Assembly (NCBI RefSeq): GCF_020404765.1
Contig: NZ_JAIVEM010000165.1
Coordinates: 51,221 to 115,220, forward strand
Source of the DNA: Paenibacillus sp. BJ-4
Lineage (GTDB): Bacteria; Bacillota; Bacilli; Paenibacillales; Paenibacillaceae
Length of the DNA stretch: 64,000 nt
Reading direction: 5' to 3'
Made by a program: the position numbers and the translations under genes. Of this stretch, positions 8,585-16,344 are shown in pieces (position 1 is the first letter of the stretch; the number at the start of each line of letters is the position of its first letter). Under the pieces are notes generated by a model. That model was not told the DNA's origin, did no database searches, and saw nothing but the letters and a program-made list of their open reading frames with translations.

Positions 8585-8622
8585 CAGCTGGACTCATAAT
8601 AGATATGAGTTCGGCTTTTTTT
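8585..8622 (+). terminator. Hairpin with T-run just upstream of the next gene
   Basis: GACTCAT-AATAGAT-ATGAGTTC followed by GGCTTTTTTT looks like a terminator. It lies only 18-25 bp before the ATG at 8640 and overlaps the space where a leader would be, so it might end read-through from upstream or act as an attenuator of the following gene. The 292-bp gap 8349-8639 otherwise holds only a tandem TTAGGTTA motif (8511-8530) and no gene I can support. Confidence 0.6.
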
Positions 8623-8639
8623 GTGAAGGAGGACATAAA

Positions 8640-9137
8640 ATGGTGGAGAAATGGGTTTGGATGGGCGTTGCGGGGGTGATCGTAGGCTATGCCACTTTTG
8701 CCAGTTACCATACCACGAATACTACATCAACATCAACGTCGAGTGTGACACACCCGGCAGCACCGCTTAACGCGCAGAGTGAGCAGGGAGGCGCAGCCAA
8801 GCGTATCGTACATGATCAAAGAATATATTTTGAAGGAAAAGGCGAAACGAGCTTTACATTTGAAGAGGGGCGCAAGCTGTACATCAGCATCAAAAATACA
8901 GGAAAGCAACCCGTACAATACAAGCTCAACAGTTCGAATGGATCAGACTTGGAAGGTACAACGAGCGGATTTACTAGACGAACGTTGCAGCCGGGAGAAC
9001 GTCATGATCTGTTGTTTGTAAAGCCGGAGGAGCAGACAGAAGCGGGAAACGGCTCCTCGAATAAGTTGATCTTGAACGTAAGCACAGACGATGGATCGCA
9101 AGGAACCGTTAAAACCTTCGCATATATTACGCTGTAA
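8640..9137 (+). CDS. Small exported or membrane-anchored protein, unknown function
   Basis: A 165-residue protein not assigned to a family. Residues 4-22 (WVWMGVAGVIVGYATFASY) form a hydrophobic anchor or signal; a Thr/Ser-rich linker follows, then a beta-rich domain (about 60-165, with KRIVHDQRIYFEGKGETSFTF split into strands and LYISIKNTGKQPVQYKL) that looks like a small Ig-like or carbohydrate-free beta sandwich. The start is set by GAAGGAGGAC before ATG 8640; an upstream in-frame ATG at 8556 would read through the hairpin and lacks a ribosome site. Likely displayed on the outer face of the membrane. Function unknown. Confidence 0.7.
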   Translation: MVEKWVWMGVAGVIVGYATFASYHTTNTTSTSTSSVTHPAAPLNAQSEQGGAAKRIVHDQRIYFEGKGETSFTFEEGRKLYISIKNTGKQPVQYKLNSSNGSDLEGTTSGFTRRTLQPGERHDLLFVKPEEQTEAGNGSSNKLILNVSTDDGSQGTVKTFAYITL

Positions 9138-9258
9138 GCTCCTTCCAAAATGGGCATGACATGCGGTCATTAGCCTACTATGTTACAATAGAACGGTTGA
9201 AGACTTAATGAACAGAATAGGTCAGAGCAGAAAGCAGAAGCAGAAAGGATGACCCGTT

Positions 9259-9942
9259 GTGCCCAAAAATCATGAATTCGGTAATCAAAAGCTGTCACGT
9301 AGGCTGTCGCTCACAGCCATTTTACTTACACTTACATTTGTAGCTCTTGCTGGCTGCGGCCAGGATAAGAATGCTGAAACCAGCAATACCGGAAGCAGTA
9401 CAAGCGTGATGGAGAACGGAGCCGATGCGAATCGTAGCGGTTCAGCCCAAAATGACAAAGCAACCAAAGAGAGTGGGAATGCAGAAAACAGAAGCAATGA
9501 CGCGCAAAAGTCCACTCCTTCGGTCCCGGCTACTTCATCGGATGCAGCTTCTTCCCTGACACCCTCCAATCCATCTCAAAATCCTTTTGAGGTAGCAGGC
9601 ATTCAAGACCCTAAGGCGTTTTTAAACACGTTCAAAGCGTTACAGAAGGCTGTTGCTGACAATGACAAAGAGAAGGTAGCCAATTATATTTTTTACCCTC
9701 TGCGTGTCAATGATAGCGAGAAATCGCTAACAATTCCGAATAAGAAAGATTTTATTGCCAAGTATGATCAAATTTTTACGGATGCGATTCGTGAGGCGTT
9801 GGTGAATCAAAAGACGGATGATTTGTTTGTCAATTACCAAGGAGTTATGGTTGGCTCGGGTGAACTGTGGTTAAGAAGAGGCACGGACAATCCGAAGCTT
9901 TTTGGAGTCTTTTCGATTAATCTTGAAACCGTGGCCAACTAA
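9259..9942 (+). CDS. Putative lipoprotein, unknown function
   Basis: A 227-residue lipoprotein starting at GTG with AAAGGATG upstream. A lysine/arginine-rich start and hydrophobic stretch lead to the lipobox LAGC (cysteine near residue 32), so the mature protein is tethered outside the membrane. A long disordered, Ser/Asn/Thr-rich linker (about 35-110) precedes a folded domain (about 115-227) with ALQKAVADNDKEKVANYIFYPLRV, which resembles the SnoaL/NTF2-like repeat seen in small secreted proteins where such sequences bind or sense wall or peptide ligands. That resemblance is only suggestive. Confidence 0.72.
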   Translation: MPKNHEFGNQKLSRRLSLTAILLTLTFVALAGCGQDKNAETSNTGSSTSVMENGADANRSGSAQNDKATKESGNAENRSNDAQKSTPSVPATSSDAASSLTPSNPSQNPFEVAGIQDPKAFLNTFKALQKAVADNDKEKVANYIFYPLRVNDSEKSLTIPNKKDFIAKYDQIFTDAIREALVNQKTDDLFVNYQGVMVGSGELWLRRGTDNPKLFGVFSINLETVAN

Positions 9943-9974
9943 GCAATACTCCGCGTGTGAAAATAACCCCTAAG

Positions 9975-10006
9975 CAGTCGGAAACATACTTTCATGTTTC
10001 TGGCTG
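9975..10006 (+). terminator. Hairpin after the lipoprotein gene
   Basis: CAGTCGGAAACAT-ACTTTC-ATGTTTCTGGCTG forms a 13-bp stem with one mismatch region. The following bases are pyrimidine-rich (TCCTCCCTTTG) but not a clean T-run, so it is a probable, weak terminator. Confidence 0.5.
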
Positions 10007-10056
10007 TCCTCCCTTTGAAGCAAGCAAAGCACAGATAGCCCATGCCAAAAAAAAGT

Positions 10057-10085
10057 TTGACATTGTTCATAAACACTCGTATTAT
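10057..10085 (+). promoter_or_regulatory. Promoter of the sulfate transport operon
   Basis: A near-consensus sigma-A promoter: TTGACA (10057-10062), a 17-bp spacer, TATTAT (10080-10085). Transcription should begin near 10092, leaving about 235 nt of leader before the sbp start codon. The segment just after it (CATTAAACAGGTAGGAATTA, 10098-10117) may be a repressor site of CymR type, but I cannot confirm the match. Confidence 0.75.
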
Positions 10086-10163
10086 ATTCGTATAACTCAT
10101 TAAACAGGTAGGAATTAAAGATTTAAAGTATTAAAGTATGGTCATTATGATCACGCCATTGTG

Positions 10164-10253
10164 GCGGAGAACCTCTAGGAACAGCAGGCAGACACTGTCC
10201 ACGCGACAGGTTTGACCTATCAGGGCTGCATCAGGGAATTCTCCGCTATTTTT
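10164..10253 (+). ncRNA. Candidate structured leader RNA of the sulfate operon
   Basis: An 8-bp outer helix (GCGGAGAA 10164-10171 with TTCTCCGC 10239-10246) encloses 67 nt that form at least two short hairpins: CTGTC-CACGC-GACAG (10195-10209) and AGGT-TTG-ACCT (10208-10218, competing for two bases). TATTTTT follows the outer helix, so the closing helix could serve as a terminator or expression platform. I checked by eye for the conserved cores of the S-box, T-box, cobalamin, TPP, FMN, lysine, glycine, c-di-GMP and fluoride classes and found none. The fold is manual and untested. Confidence 0.4.
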
Positions 10254-10325
10254 CTGAATAGGTCTGTAAATAACAGGCGTAAATGAATGTGTTTTCACAA
10301 AATACATAGAATTAGGGGTGTCTTG

Positions 10326-11378
10326 ATGAAGAGGAAATGGAAAAGTGGACTTATTCTCGGACTATCTTTGGTTTTAACGATTATGCTAAGTGCTTGTGGT
10401 GCAAGCAAGAAAGAGAATGGTAGCTCAGCTGCCGGTTCCAAGGATGTAGAGCTGCTTAACGTTTCTTATGATCCTACCCGTGAGCTGTATGAGGCATATA
10501 ATAAAGCGTTTGCCGCGCATTGGGAGAAGGAGAAAGGGCAGAAGGTGACGATCAAGCAGTCCCATGGAGGATCTGGCAAGCAAAGTCGCTCTGTGCAGGA
10601 CGGACTGGATGCGGATGTGGTCACTCTGGCCCTGGGCTATGATATTGATGCGCTACAGGAAAAAGGGCTTATTAAAGAGGGATGGCAAAATAAATATGAG
10701 CATAACAGCTCTCCATACACTTCAACCATCGTGCTGTTAGTGCGCAAAGGCAATCCGAAAGGGATCAAGGACTGGGATGATTTAACCCGTGGTGATGTGC
10801 AGGTCATTACACCAAATCCTAAAACTTCGGGTGGAGCCCGTTGGAACTATCTTGCGGCTTGGGCCTATGCGCTCAAGAAAAACAATAACGATGAAGCAAA
10901 AGCTCAGCAGTTTGTACAGGAGCTATACAAGCACGTGCCGGTACTGGATAGCGGAGCGCGCGGGGCGACTACGACCTTTGTGGAGCGTGGAATTGGCGAT
11001 GTGCTGATTGCTTGGGAAAATGAAGCATTGCTCTCTGTAAAGGAGCTGGGTACGGATAAGTTTGATATCGTGTACCCGTCGATCAGTATTTTGGCTGAGC
11101 CTCCGGTGGCGATCGTCGATAAGGTTGTAGATAAAAAAGGCACACGTGAGGTGGCGGACGCGTACCTAAAATATTTGTACAGTGAAGAAGGGCAGACCAT
11201 TGCAGCCGAGAACTATTACCGTCCAACGCTGGATAGCGTAAAGGCGAAATTCAAGGATGAATTTCCGGATCTGGAGCTCGTAACCTTGAAGGATGTTTTC
11301 GGAACGTGGAAGGAAACGCAGCAGAAGCACTTTAGTGATAAGGGTATTTTTGACCAGATTTATGTACCCGGCAGTTGA
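10326..11378 (+). CDS. sbp: Sulfate ABC transporter, substrate-binding lipoprotein
   Basis: A 350-residue periplasmic-type binding protein of the Sbp/CysP family. The signal peptide ends in the lipobox LSAC (cysteine near residue 25), giving a membrane-tethered sulfate or thiosulfate receptor. Family signatures are LLNVSYDPTRELY near the mature start and NPKTSGGARWNYLAAWAY in the middle, the latter lining the oxyanion site. The start at 10326 follows AGGGGTG; an ATG 13 codons earlier lacks a ribosome site and would precede the signal peptide. First gene of the operon with cysT and cysW. Confidence 0.94.
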   Translation: MKRKWKSGLILGLSLVLTIMLSACGASKKENGSSAAGSKDVELLNVSYDPTRELYEAYNKAFAAHWEKEKGQKVTIKQSHGGSGKQSRSVQDGLDADVVTLALGYDIDALQEKGLIKEGWQNKYEHNSSPYTSTIVLLVRKGNPKGIKDWDDLTRGDVQVITPNPKTSGGARWNYLAAWAYALKKNNNDEAKAQQFVQELYKHVPVLDSGARGATTTFVERGIGDVLIAWENEALLSVKELGTDKFDIVYPSISILAEPPVAIVDKVVDKKGTREVADAYLKYLYSEEGQTIAAENYYRPTLDSVKAKFKDEFPDLELVTLKDVFGTWKETQQKHFSDKGIFDQIYVPGS

Positions 11379-11463
11379 TGAACAAGTCGTCTGTCAAGTC
11401 GGATAGTATCGGTAATACGCAAGCGTTTAGAGTGAAAGGATTTCAGAGAGGGATGGACAGAAC

Positions 11464-12297
11464 ATGAGTCAAGTGCAAGCCACCCGAAAACGCGTACTTC
11501 CCGGATTCGGGTTAACGATGGGTTATAGCGTGCTGTACCTCAGTTTGGTGGTGCTGCTGCCTTTATCGGCACTGCTCCTGAACTCGACCGGACTGACGTG
11601 GGACAAATTTTGGGATGTGGCAACGGATGTGAGGGTGCTGGCTTCCTACAAGGTGAGCTTCTTGTGTGCCGCGACTGCGGCTTTGATCGACCTGTTCCTC
11701 GGTTTACTGATAGCCTGGGTATTGGTACGGTATGAGTTTCCGGGGAAACGGATTTTTGATGCGGTCATTGATCTGCCCTTTGCTTTGCCTACCGCGGTTG
11801 CGGGTGTTGCTTTGACCGCCCTATATGCGCCAAATGGTTGGATCGGTTCGCTGTTCGAACCGTTGGGCTGGAAGATGGCGTATTCACAGACAGGCATTAC
11901 ACTTGCGCTGATGTTTATCGGCATCCCGTTTGTCGTGCGGACGGTGCAGCCAGTACTGGAGGAGATGGACAAGGACGAGGAGGAGGTCGCTGCGACGCTG
12001 GGAGCGGGCAGATGGCGTACCTTCCGCAGTGTGATTTTGCCGGAGTTGATTCCGCCGCTGCTGACGGGCTTTGCACTTGCGTTTGCCCGGGGCATTGGCG
12101 AGTACGGCTCTGTCGTCTTCATCTCCGGCAATATGCCGATGAAAACCGAGATTGCTCCGCTGCTCATTATGTCCAAGCTGGAGCAAAATGACTATGCAGG
12201 AGCAACGGCGGTAGCGATGATGCTGCTGGTAATTTCGTTCTTGCTGTTATTTGTGATTAACAGCATTCAACGCTGGTCACGGCGGCGTACTATTTAA
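11464..12297 (+). CDS. cysT: Sulfate ABC transporter permease CysT
   Basis: A 277-residue inner-membrane permease of the binding-protein-dependent type, with about six transmembrane helices. The cytoplasmic coupling loop is seen near residues 168-190 (EEEVAATLGAGRWRTFRSVILPEL), the EAA-type motif that contacts the ATPase. The segment GIGEYGSVVFISGNMPMKTE is typical of CysT. It pairs with CysW to form the channel for sulfate or thiosulfate. Lies 85 bp after sbp with a GAGAGGGATGG site before the ATG. Confidence 0.94.
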   Translation: MSQVQATRKRVLPGFGLTMGYSVLYLSLVVLLPLSALLLNSTGLTWDKFWDVATDVRVLASYKVSFLCAATAALIDLFLGLLIAWVLVRYEFPGKRIFDAVIDLPFALPTAVAGVALTALYAPNGWIGSLFEPLGWKMAYSQTGITLALMFIGIPFVVRTVQPVLEEMDKDEEEVAATLGAGRWRTFRSVILPELIPPLLTGFALAFARGIGEYGSVVFISGNMPMKTEIAPLLIMSKLEQNDYAGATAVAMMLLVISFLLLFVINSIQRWSRRRTI

Positions 12298-12363
12298 TTT
12301 AACATAACCATCTAATCTAAGGTAGGGCAGCGGTACAGCCGCGTTCTAAGGGGGGACATGATC

Positions 12364-13239
12364 ATGTCACAAGCGATAACTGGGCAGGAGCTTGCTCATG
12401 CACCAGTGCCTTCATCCGCACCACCCCACAGGGTCACAAGCGAGGCACCTTGGGTGAAGTGGACGCTGATAGGTGCTGCTTTTCTGGCTTTGCTATGGGT
12501 GCTGGTATTGCCGCTGATCGTCGTGCTTACCGAAGCACTCAAGCAGGGCTGGAGCGTATACATCGAAGCATTGCAGGACCCGGACGCGATGTCTGCGTTG
12601 CAGCTGACGCTGCTGGTGGCAGCCATAACGGTGCCGCTGAATACGGTATTTGGCGTAGCCGCCGCTTGGCTGATCACAAAATTTCAATTTCGCGGCAAAG
12701 GCTTGCTGGTCACCTTGATTGATTTACCCTTCGCCATTTCACCTGTCGTCGGCGGACTGATGTATGTATTGGTGTTTGGCGCACAAGGCTGGCTTGGGCC
12801 GTGGCTGGATGAGCATGATATTAAAATAATATTTGCCTTGCCGGGCATTATTTTGGCGACGCTGTTCATCACCTTTCCTTTTGTGGCGCGCGAACTCATT
12901 CCCATGATGGAGGATCAGGGACAGCAGGAGGAAGAAGCGGCTGTCATGCTGGGCGCGCGCGGCTGGCGCATATTTTGGAAGGTGACGCTGCCGAATATCA
13001 AATGGGGTTTGCTGTACGGCATCATTTTATGTAATGCGAGAGCGATGGGGGAGTTCGGCGCGGTGTCTGTTGTCTCAGGGCATATCCGGGGAGAAACGAA
13101 CACACTGCCGCTGCATGTGGAGATTTTGTATAATGAATATCAATTTTCGGCATCCTTTGCCGTGGCTTCGTTGCTGCTGCTCCTGGCTCTCGCTACCTTG
13201 ATGCTTAAAAGCTGGTTTGGGCGCAAACGCGGGCATTAA
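12364..13239 (+). CDS. cysW: Sulfate ABC transporter permease CysW
   Basis: A 291-residue second permease of the sulfate importer, with about six membrane helices after a 30-residue hydrophilic tail. The EAA coupling loop (EEEAAVMLGARGWRIFWKVTLPNIKW, described here by its key residues E, G and LP, near residues 190-215) and AMGEFGAVSVVSGHIRGETN are diagnostic for CysW. ATG 12364 is preferred over the in-frame ATG 12358 because the GGGGGG ribosome site ends only 2 bp before the latter and 8 bp before the former. No cysA gene follows, so the ATPase must be encoded elsewhere. Confidence 0.92.
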   Translation: MSQAITGQELAHAPVPSSAPPHRVTSEAPWVKWTLIGAAFLALLWVLVLPLIVVLTEALKQGWSVYIEALQDPDAMSALQLTLLVAAITVPLNTVFGVAAAWLITKFQFRGKGLLVTLIDLPFAISPVVGGLMYVLVFGAQGWLGPWLDEHDIKIIFALPGIILATLFITFPFVARELIPMMEDQGQQEEEAAVMLGARGWRIFWKVTLPNIKWGLLYGIILCNARAMGEFGAVSVVSGHIRGETNTLPLHVEILYNEYQFSASFAVASLLLLLALATLMLKSWFGRKRGH

Positions 13240-13325
13240 TTTTGGTCCTGTGCTCTTTCAGCGGGCTTATTGCATGATTGTACTTTAGGATAAATGTAGC
13301 AAACGAATGTGCTTGAGCCTATAGG

Positions 13326-13378
13326 GCCTCTCTTTGTGTCTATCGTCTTATTACCGACGAGAAGATGGGAAGGGAGGC
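13326..13378 (+). terminator. Long hairpin between cysW and the aminotransferase gene
   Basis: GCCTCTCTT (13326-13334) pairs with AAGGGAGGC (13370-13378) and an inner helix (CGTC with GACG plus flanking TCT/AGA) extends it around an 8-nt loop. Only a short T-poor tail follows. It is a probable terminator or mRNA-processing hairpin separating the sulfate genes from the next gene. Confidence 0.4.
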
Positions 13379-13459
13379 TCTTGTTCTAAGGCGGCTTCTA
13401 TGGATAATAAAATGATCATATCAAGGCACGTTGCTGTGCCCAGGAGGAGCGAAGGGAAT

Positions 13460-14590
13460 ATGAAACATCCGTTTCAGTCCTACCGTCAGCTGTTTCCGGT
13501 GCTGTCCTCACATATCCATCTAGGGAGCTGTTCCCAAGGGGCTGTATCGAGGCAGGTTTCTGCTGCAATTGAGGAGTACCATCGAAGCTTGCTGCAATAT
13601 GGCCATAACAGCGAACTGTCTATGGCGCGCTTGGAGGAAGCCAGAGCGCATTTTGCCAAGCTAATCGGGGCGGAGCCTGACGAAATTGCAGTGCTGTCCT
13701 CAGTCTCTGAGGCGATTGCCGGGGTGGCGACTGCACTTCCTTATGTACCGGGAAAAGAAGGCACTGTATATGCGGACACCGACTTTCCGACGGTGGGACA
13801 CATTTGGCAAGCACAGGAGTTGTTCCGTGATCACATCCGTTGTATCCCTTCCATCGAAGGAGAGGTTACGATAGAGCAGTATAAGGAGCATATTACGGAA
13901 AAAACTGCACTCGTTATAGCATCCCATGTGAACTACACCAATGGATTTCAGCAGGATCTAAAATCCATTGCAGCTATAGCTCACCAGAATCAGGCGCTGC
14001 TGTTTGTGGATGCCTATCAGTCTGCAGGAATGATTCCAGTGGATGTAAAAGCAATGGGCATAGATATTTTGGTCGCGGGAGCACGCAAATATATGCTGGG
14101 GATTCCGGGAGTGGCTTTTCTTTATGTAAGCAAGGATCGGATAGACCGCTTCAAGCCCCGTCTTACAGGCTGGCTTGGGCAGGAGCCCGCTTCTCGGTTT
14201 GATATTGCTCACCCGGTTCCGGCGGTGGGAACCCGACGCTTTGAGTCGGGATTGCCTTCGTTCATCAGCATTTTTGCCGCGAATGCGGCCTTAAAGCTGC
14301 TGCTGGAGATCGGGGTCACAAACATTCAGGCATATATGAGTGAATTGTTGGAGTTTTCCATTGAATATGGACGTCGCAAAGGACTAAACATACGTATGCC
14401 TGATGGTAAAGATGCAGTGCCGAGCCTGGTCGCTGTTGAAGCAGCTGATGCGTCGGCTGTAGAGAGGCATTTGAAGAGTCAAAATATTATCGTTTCGGCA
14501 CGAAAGGATGTCATTCGTGTAGCTCCGCATTTTTACAATACAGCTGAGGAGATTAGGCGGACGATGGATGAGCTGGCGAGGATTTATTGA
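13460..14590 (+). CDS. Class V aminotransferase (cysteine desulfurase-like)
   Basis: A 376-residue PLP enzyme of fold type I, aminotransferase class V. The PLP-lysine is K210 in LVAGARKYMLG, the ring-stacking and pyridine-nitrogen residues are in LFVDAYQSAG (D184), and SHVNYTNGFQQDLK (about 155-168) binds the cofactor phosphate region. The family includes cysteine desulfurases, selenocysteine lyases and epimerases, and the catalytic cysteine loop typical of IscS/SufS is not apparent, so the reaction is open. Start 13460 follows AGGAGG and GAAGGGA; an upstream in-frame ATG at 13334 lies inside the hairpin. Position after the sulfate genes hints at sulfur metabolism. Confidence 0.8.
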   Translation: MKHPFQSYRQLFPVLSSHIHLGSCSQGAVSRQVSAAIEEYHRSLLQYGHNSELSMARLEEARAHFAKLIGAEPDEIAVLSSVSEAIAGVATALPYVPGKEGTVYADTDFPTVGHIWQAQELFRDHIRCIPSIEGEVTIEQYKEHITEKTALVIASHVNYTNGFQQDLKSIAAIAHQNQALLFVDAYQSAGMIPVDVKAMGIDILVAGARKYMLGIPGVAFLYVSKDRIDRFKPRLTGWLGQEPASRFDIAHPVPAVGTRRFESGLPSFISIFAANAALKLLLEIGVTNIQAYMSELLEFSIEYGRRKGLNIRMPDGKDAVPSLVAVEAADASAVERHLKSQNIIVSARKDVIRVAPHFYNTAEEIRRTMDELARIY

Positions 14591-14595
14591 ATAGG

Positions 14596-14655
14596 AAAAG
14601 CCTCTTCTGCGTGAATGGGAGTGTGACACTTCCCTTTTACACACGAGAGGCTTTT
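14596..14655. terminator. Bidirectional terminator between aminotransferase and phnE
   Basis: AAAAGCCTCT (14596-14605) pairs with AGAGGCTTTT (14646-14655), with a nested helix GGGAGTGT/ACACTTCCC inside. A-run and T-run at the two ends suit termination of both converging transcripts. Confidence 0.8.
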
Positions 14656-14692
14656 TTGGGCTTCTAGCTTATAAAGCGATATAAATAAAAGA

Positions 14693-15490
14693 CTATACGA
14701 TCCGTTTGCGCAGCCAGCCGGAAATCAGATCCGTCAAAATAATCAGGACCACAATGCCCAGCAAAATAACGCCTACGCGGTTCCAGTTTCGCATTTGGAG
14801 TGCAAACAGCAGCGGAGTACCAATACCGCCTGCACCGACCAGACCGAGCGTGGTGGCGGAGCGGATATTAATTTCAAAACGATAAAGCGAATAGGAAAGA
14901 AACTGTGGGATCACCTGCGGCAGCACAGCGAAGAAAATCACCTGCAGACGATTGGCGCCACACGCGACCAAAGCTTCCTGCGGCCCGTGATCGACGCTTT
15001 CGATCGTTTCCGAGAATAGCTTCGCCAACATGCCGATCGAGTGAATACCAAGGGCAAGCACCCCGGCAAACGAGCCGGGTCCAACGGCTTTAATAAACAG
15101 GATGGCGACGATCATTTCGGGAAATACCCGGATGACACTAAGTACAAATTTCCCACTGCCTGATAAGGGTCGCAGTCGGGTCATATTGCTGGACGCCCAA
15201 AAGGCGAACGGAAGACAGACAAACGCGGATACGAAGGTTCCGAGAATTGAAATGACCAGCGTATCCAGCAGCCCGCGCAATAAATCCTCTCCTTCAGGGA
15301 TGTAGACGAATGACCAGTCGGGATGAAGGAAGCCGTCCAATATAGCGACAGAGACACTTTTGGCTGTTCCCTGTAATCCTTCAAACTGCATCCCGCGAAA
15401 AGCCCAAATATAAATAATGATTAGCAGAATAGCTATCGCCCATAGGCGCAGGCGGGAGCCAACAGGTCTGCGAAGCGTAGGATCATTCAT
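14693..15490 (-). CDS. phnE: Phosphonate ABC transporter permease PhnE (second copy)
   Basis: A 265-residue integral membrane permease with about six helices, one hydrophobic helix at residues 18-32 (RLWAIAILLIIIYIWAF). PhnE family features are the segment ALGIHSIGMLAKLFSETIESVD and GLVGAGGIGTPLLFALQ near residues 205-225. It forms the importer with the neighbouring paralog and PhnC. The start overlaps the stop of the upstream phnE by four bases (ATGA), so the two are translationally coupled. Last gene of a phnD-phnC-phnE-phnE operon. Confidence 0.93.
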   Translation of the reverse strand: MNDPTLRRPVGSRLRLWAIAILLIIIYIWAFRGMQFEGLQGTAKSVSVAILDGFLHPDWSFVYIPEGEDLLRGLLDTLVISILGTFVSAFVCLPFAFWASSNMTRLRPLSGSGKFVLSVIRVFPEMIVAILFIKAVGPGSFAGVLALGIHSIGMLAKLFSETIESVDHGPQEALVACGANRLQVIFFAVLPQVIPQFLSYSLYRFEINIRSATTLGLVGAGGIGTPLLFALQMRNWNRVGVILLGIVVLIILTDLISGWLRKRIV

Positions 15491-16344
15491 AATAATTTCC
15501 TCCGTAGCAGGTTACTGCCGTAATCAATCGCAAGGACGATGACGAGGGTCAGTAGAATAATGATGCTTGCCCGGTCATATCGGAACAGCCCAAGGGAACG
15601 GTCAAGCAGCAGACCGATACCGCCAGCGCCGACCAGTCCCAGCACGGAAGCCGCACGCACATTAACCTCAAAGGTGTACAGCAAGTACGACACAAAATAA
15701 GGCAGTGCCTGCGGCACCACACCGAAGGCAATGACTTGAATGCGACTCGCGCCAACAGCGGTCATGGCTTCCAGCGGCCCGGGATCAATGGCCTCAATCG
15801 CTTCAAATGTCAGCTTGGCTATGATACCGAAGGAGAAGAATAGCAGGGCGAGCATCCCTGCAAACGGACCGATGCCGAACACCGCCACAAAGATGGAGGC
15901 AAACAGCAAATCGGGAATCGTCCGTACCAGATTCAGAATTGTACGCATCGGCAGCGAAATCAGCTTGCGCGGCATCACATTATAGGCGCATAGCAACGCA
16001 ACAGGGATCGCCAGTATGGCTCCCAGTGTCGTACCCACGATGGCAATCTGGATCGTTTCCAGCATCGGTTTCCAGATGGTAGGCAGGTAGCTCCAGTCAG
16101 GTGGGAACATTTCGCTCAGCAATATGCCCATCTCCGGCAAGCCGATGATTAACTGGTAAGGTGTGGCATCCGTATGAATGGAGCAGGCTACCAGCACCAC
16201 GATAAAAATTATCCAGGTGGCGTAACGCTTGTAACGTCCCGGCAAAGGTGGTCCGGCTGCGGGCGACTTGCCGGGCTGCGGCGGTCCGGCATGCGGTGAT
16301 GGCGGCGTCGAAGGGAGCGGCTGGGCCGTAGAGTCGGGCTTCAT
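15487..16344 (-). CDS. phnE: Phosphonate ABC transporter permease PhnE (first copy)
   Basis: A 285-residue permease with a proline-rich N-terminal tail (residues 5-36) that is predicted to be cytoplasmic, then about six membrane helices. FFSFGIIAKLTFEAIEAIDPG and GLVGAGGIGLLLDRSL are the family motifs. It is a paralog of the following gene; phosphonate and phosphite importers of Bacillales often have two permeases, which are presumed to form a heterodimer. Its start overlaps the phnC stop by four bases. Confidence 0.93.
   Translation of the reverse strand: MKPDSTAQPLPSTPPSPHAGPPQPGKSPAAGPPLPGRYKRYATWIIFIVVLVACSIHTDATPYQLIIGLPEMGILLSEMFPPDWSYLPTIWKPMLETIQIAIVGTTLGAILAIPVALLCAYNVMPRKLISLPMRTILNLVRTIPDLLFASIFVAVFGIGPFAGMLALLFFSFGIIAKLTFEAIEAIDPGPLEAMTAVGASRIQVIAFGVVPQALPYFVSYLLYTFEVNVRAASVLGLVGAGGIGLLLDRSLGLFRYDRASIIILLTLVIVLAIDYGSNLLRRKLL

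Noticed and set aside
8556..8639. Earlier start for the exported protein
   Set aside because: It would read through the hairpin at 8585-8622 and lacks a ribosome site; ATG 8640 has GAAGGAGGAC.
10141..10260. S-box (SAM) or T-box riboswitch before the sulfate operon
   Set aside because: The S-box core (GAGGG..GGCAACC) and the T-box sequence (TGGNACCGCG) are not present; only helix layout can be supported.
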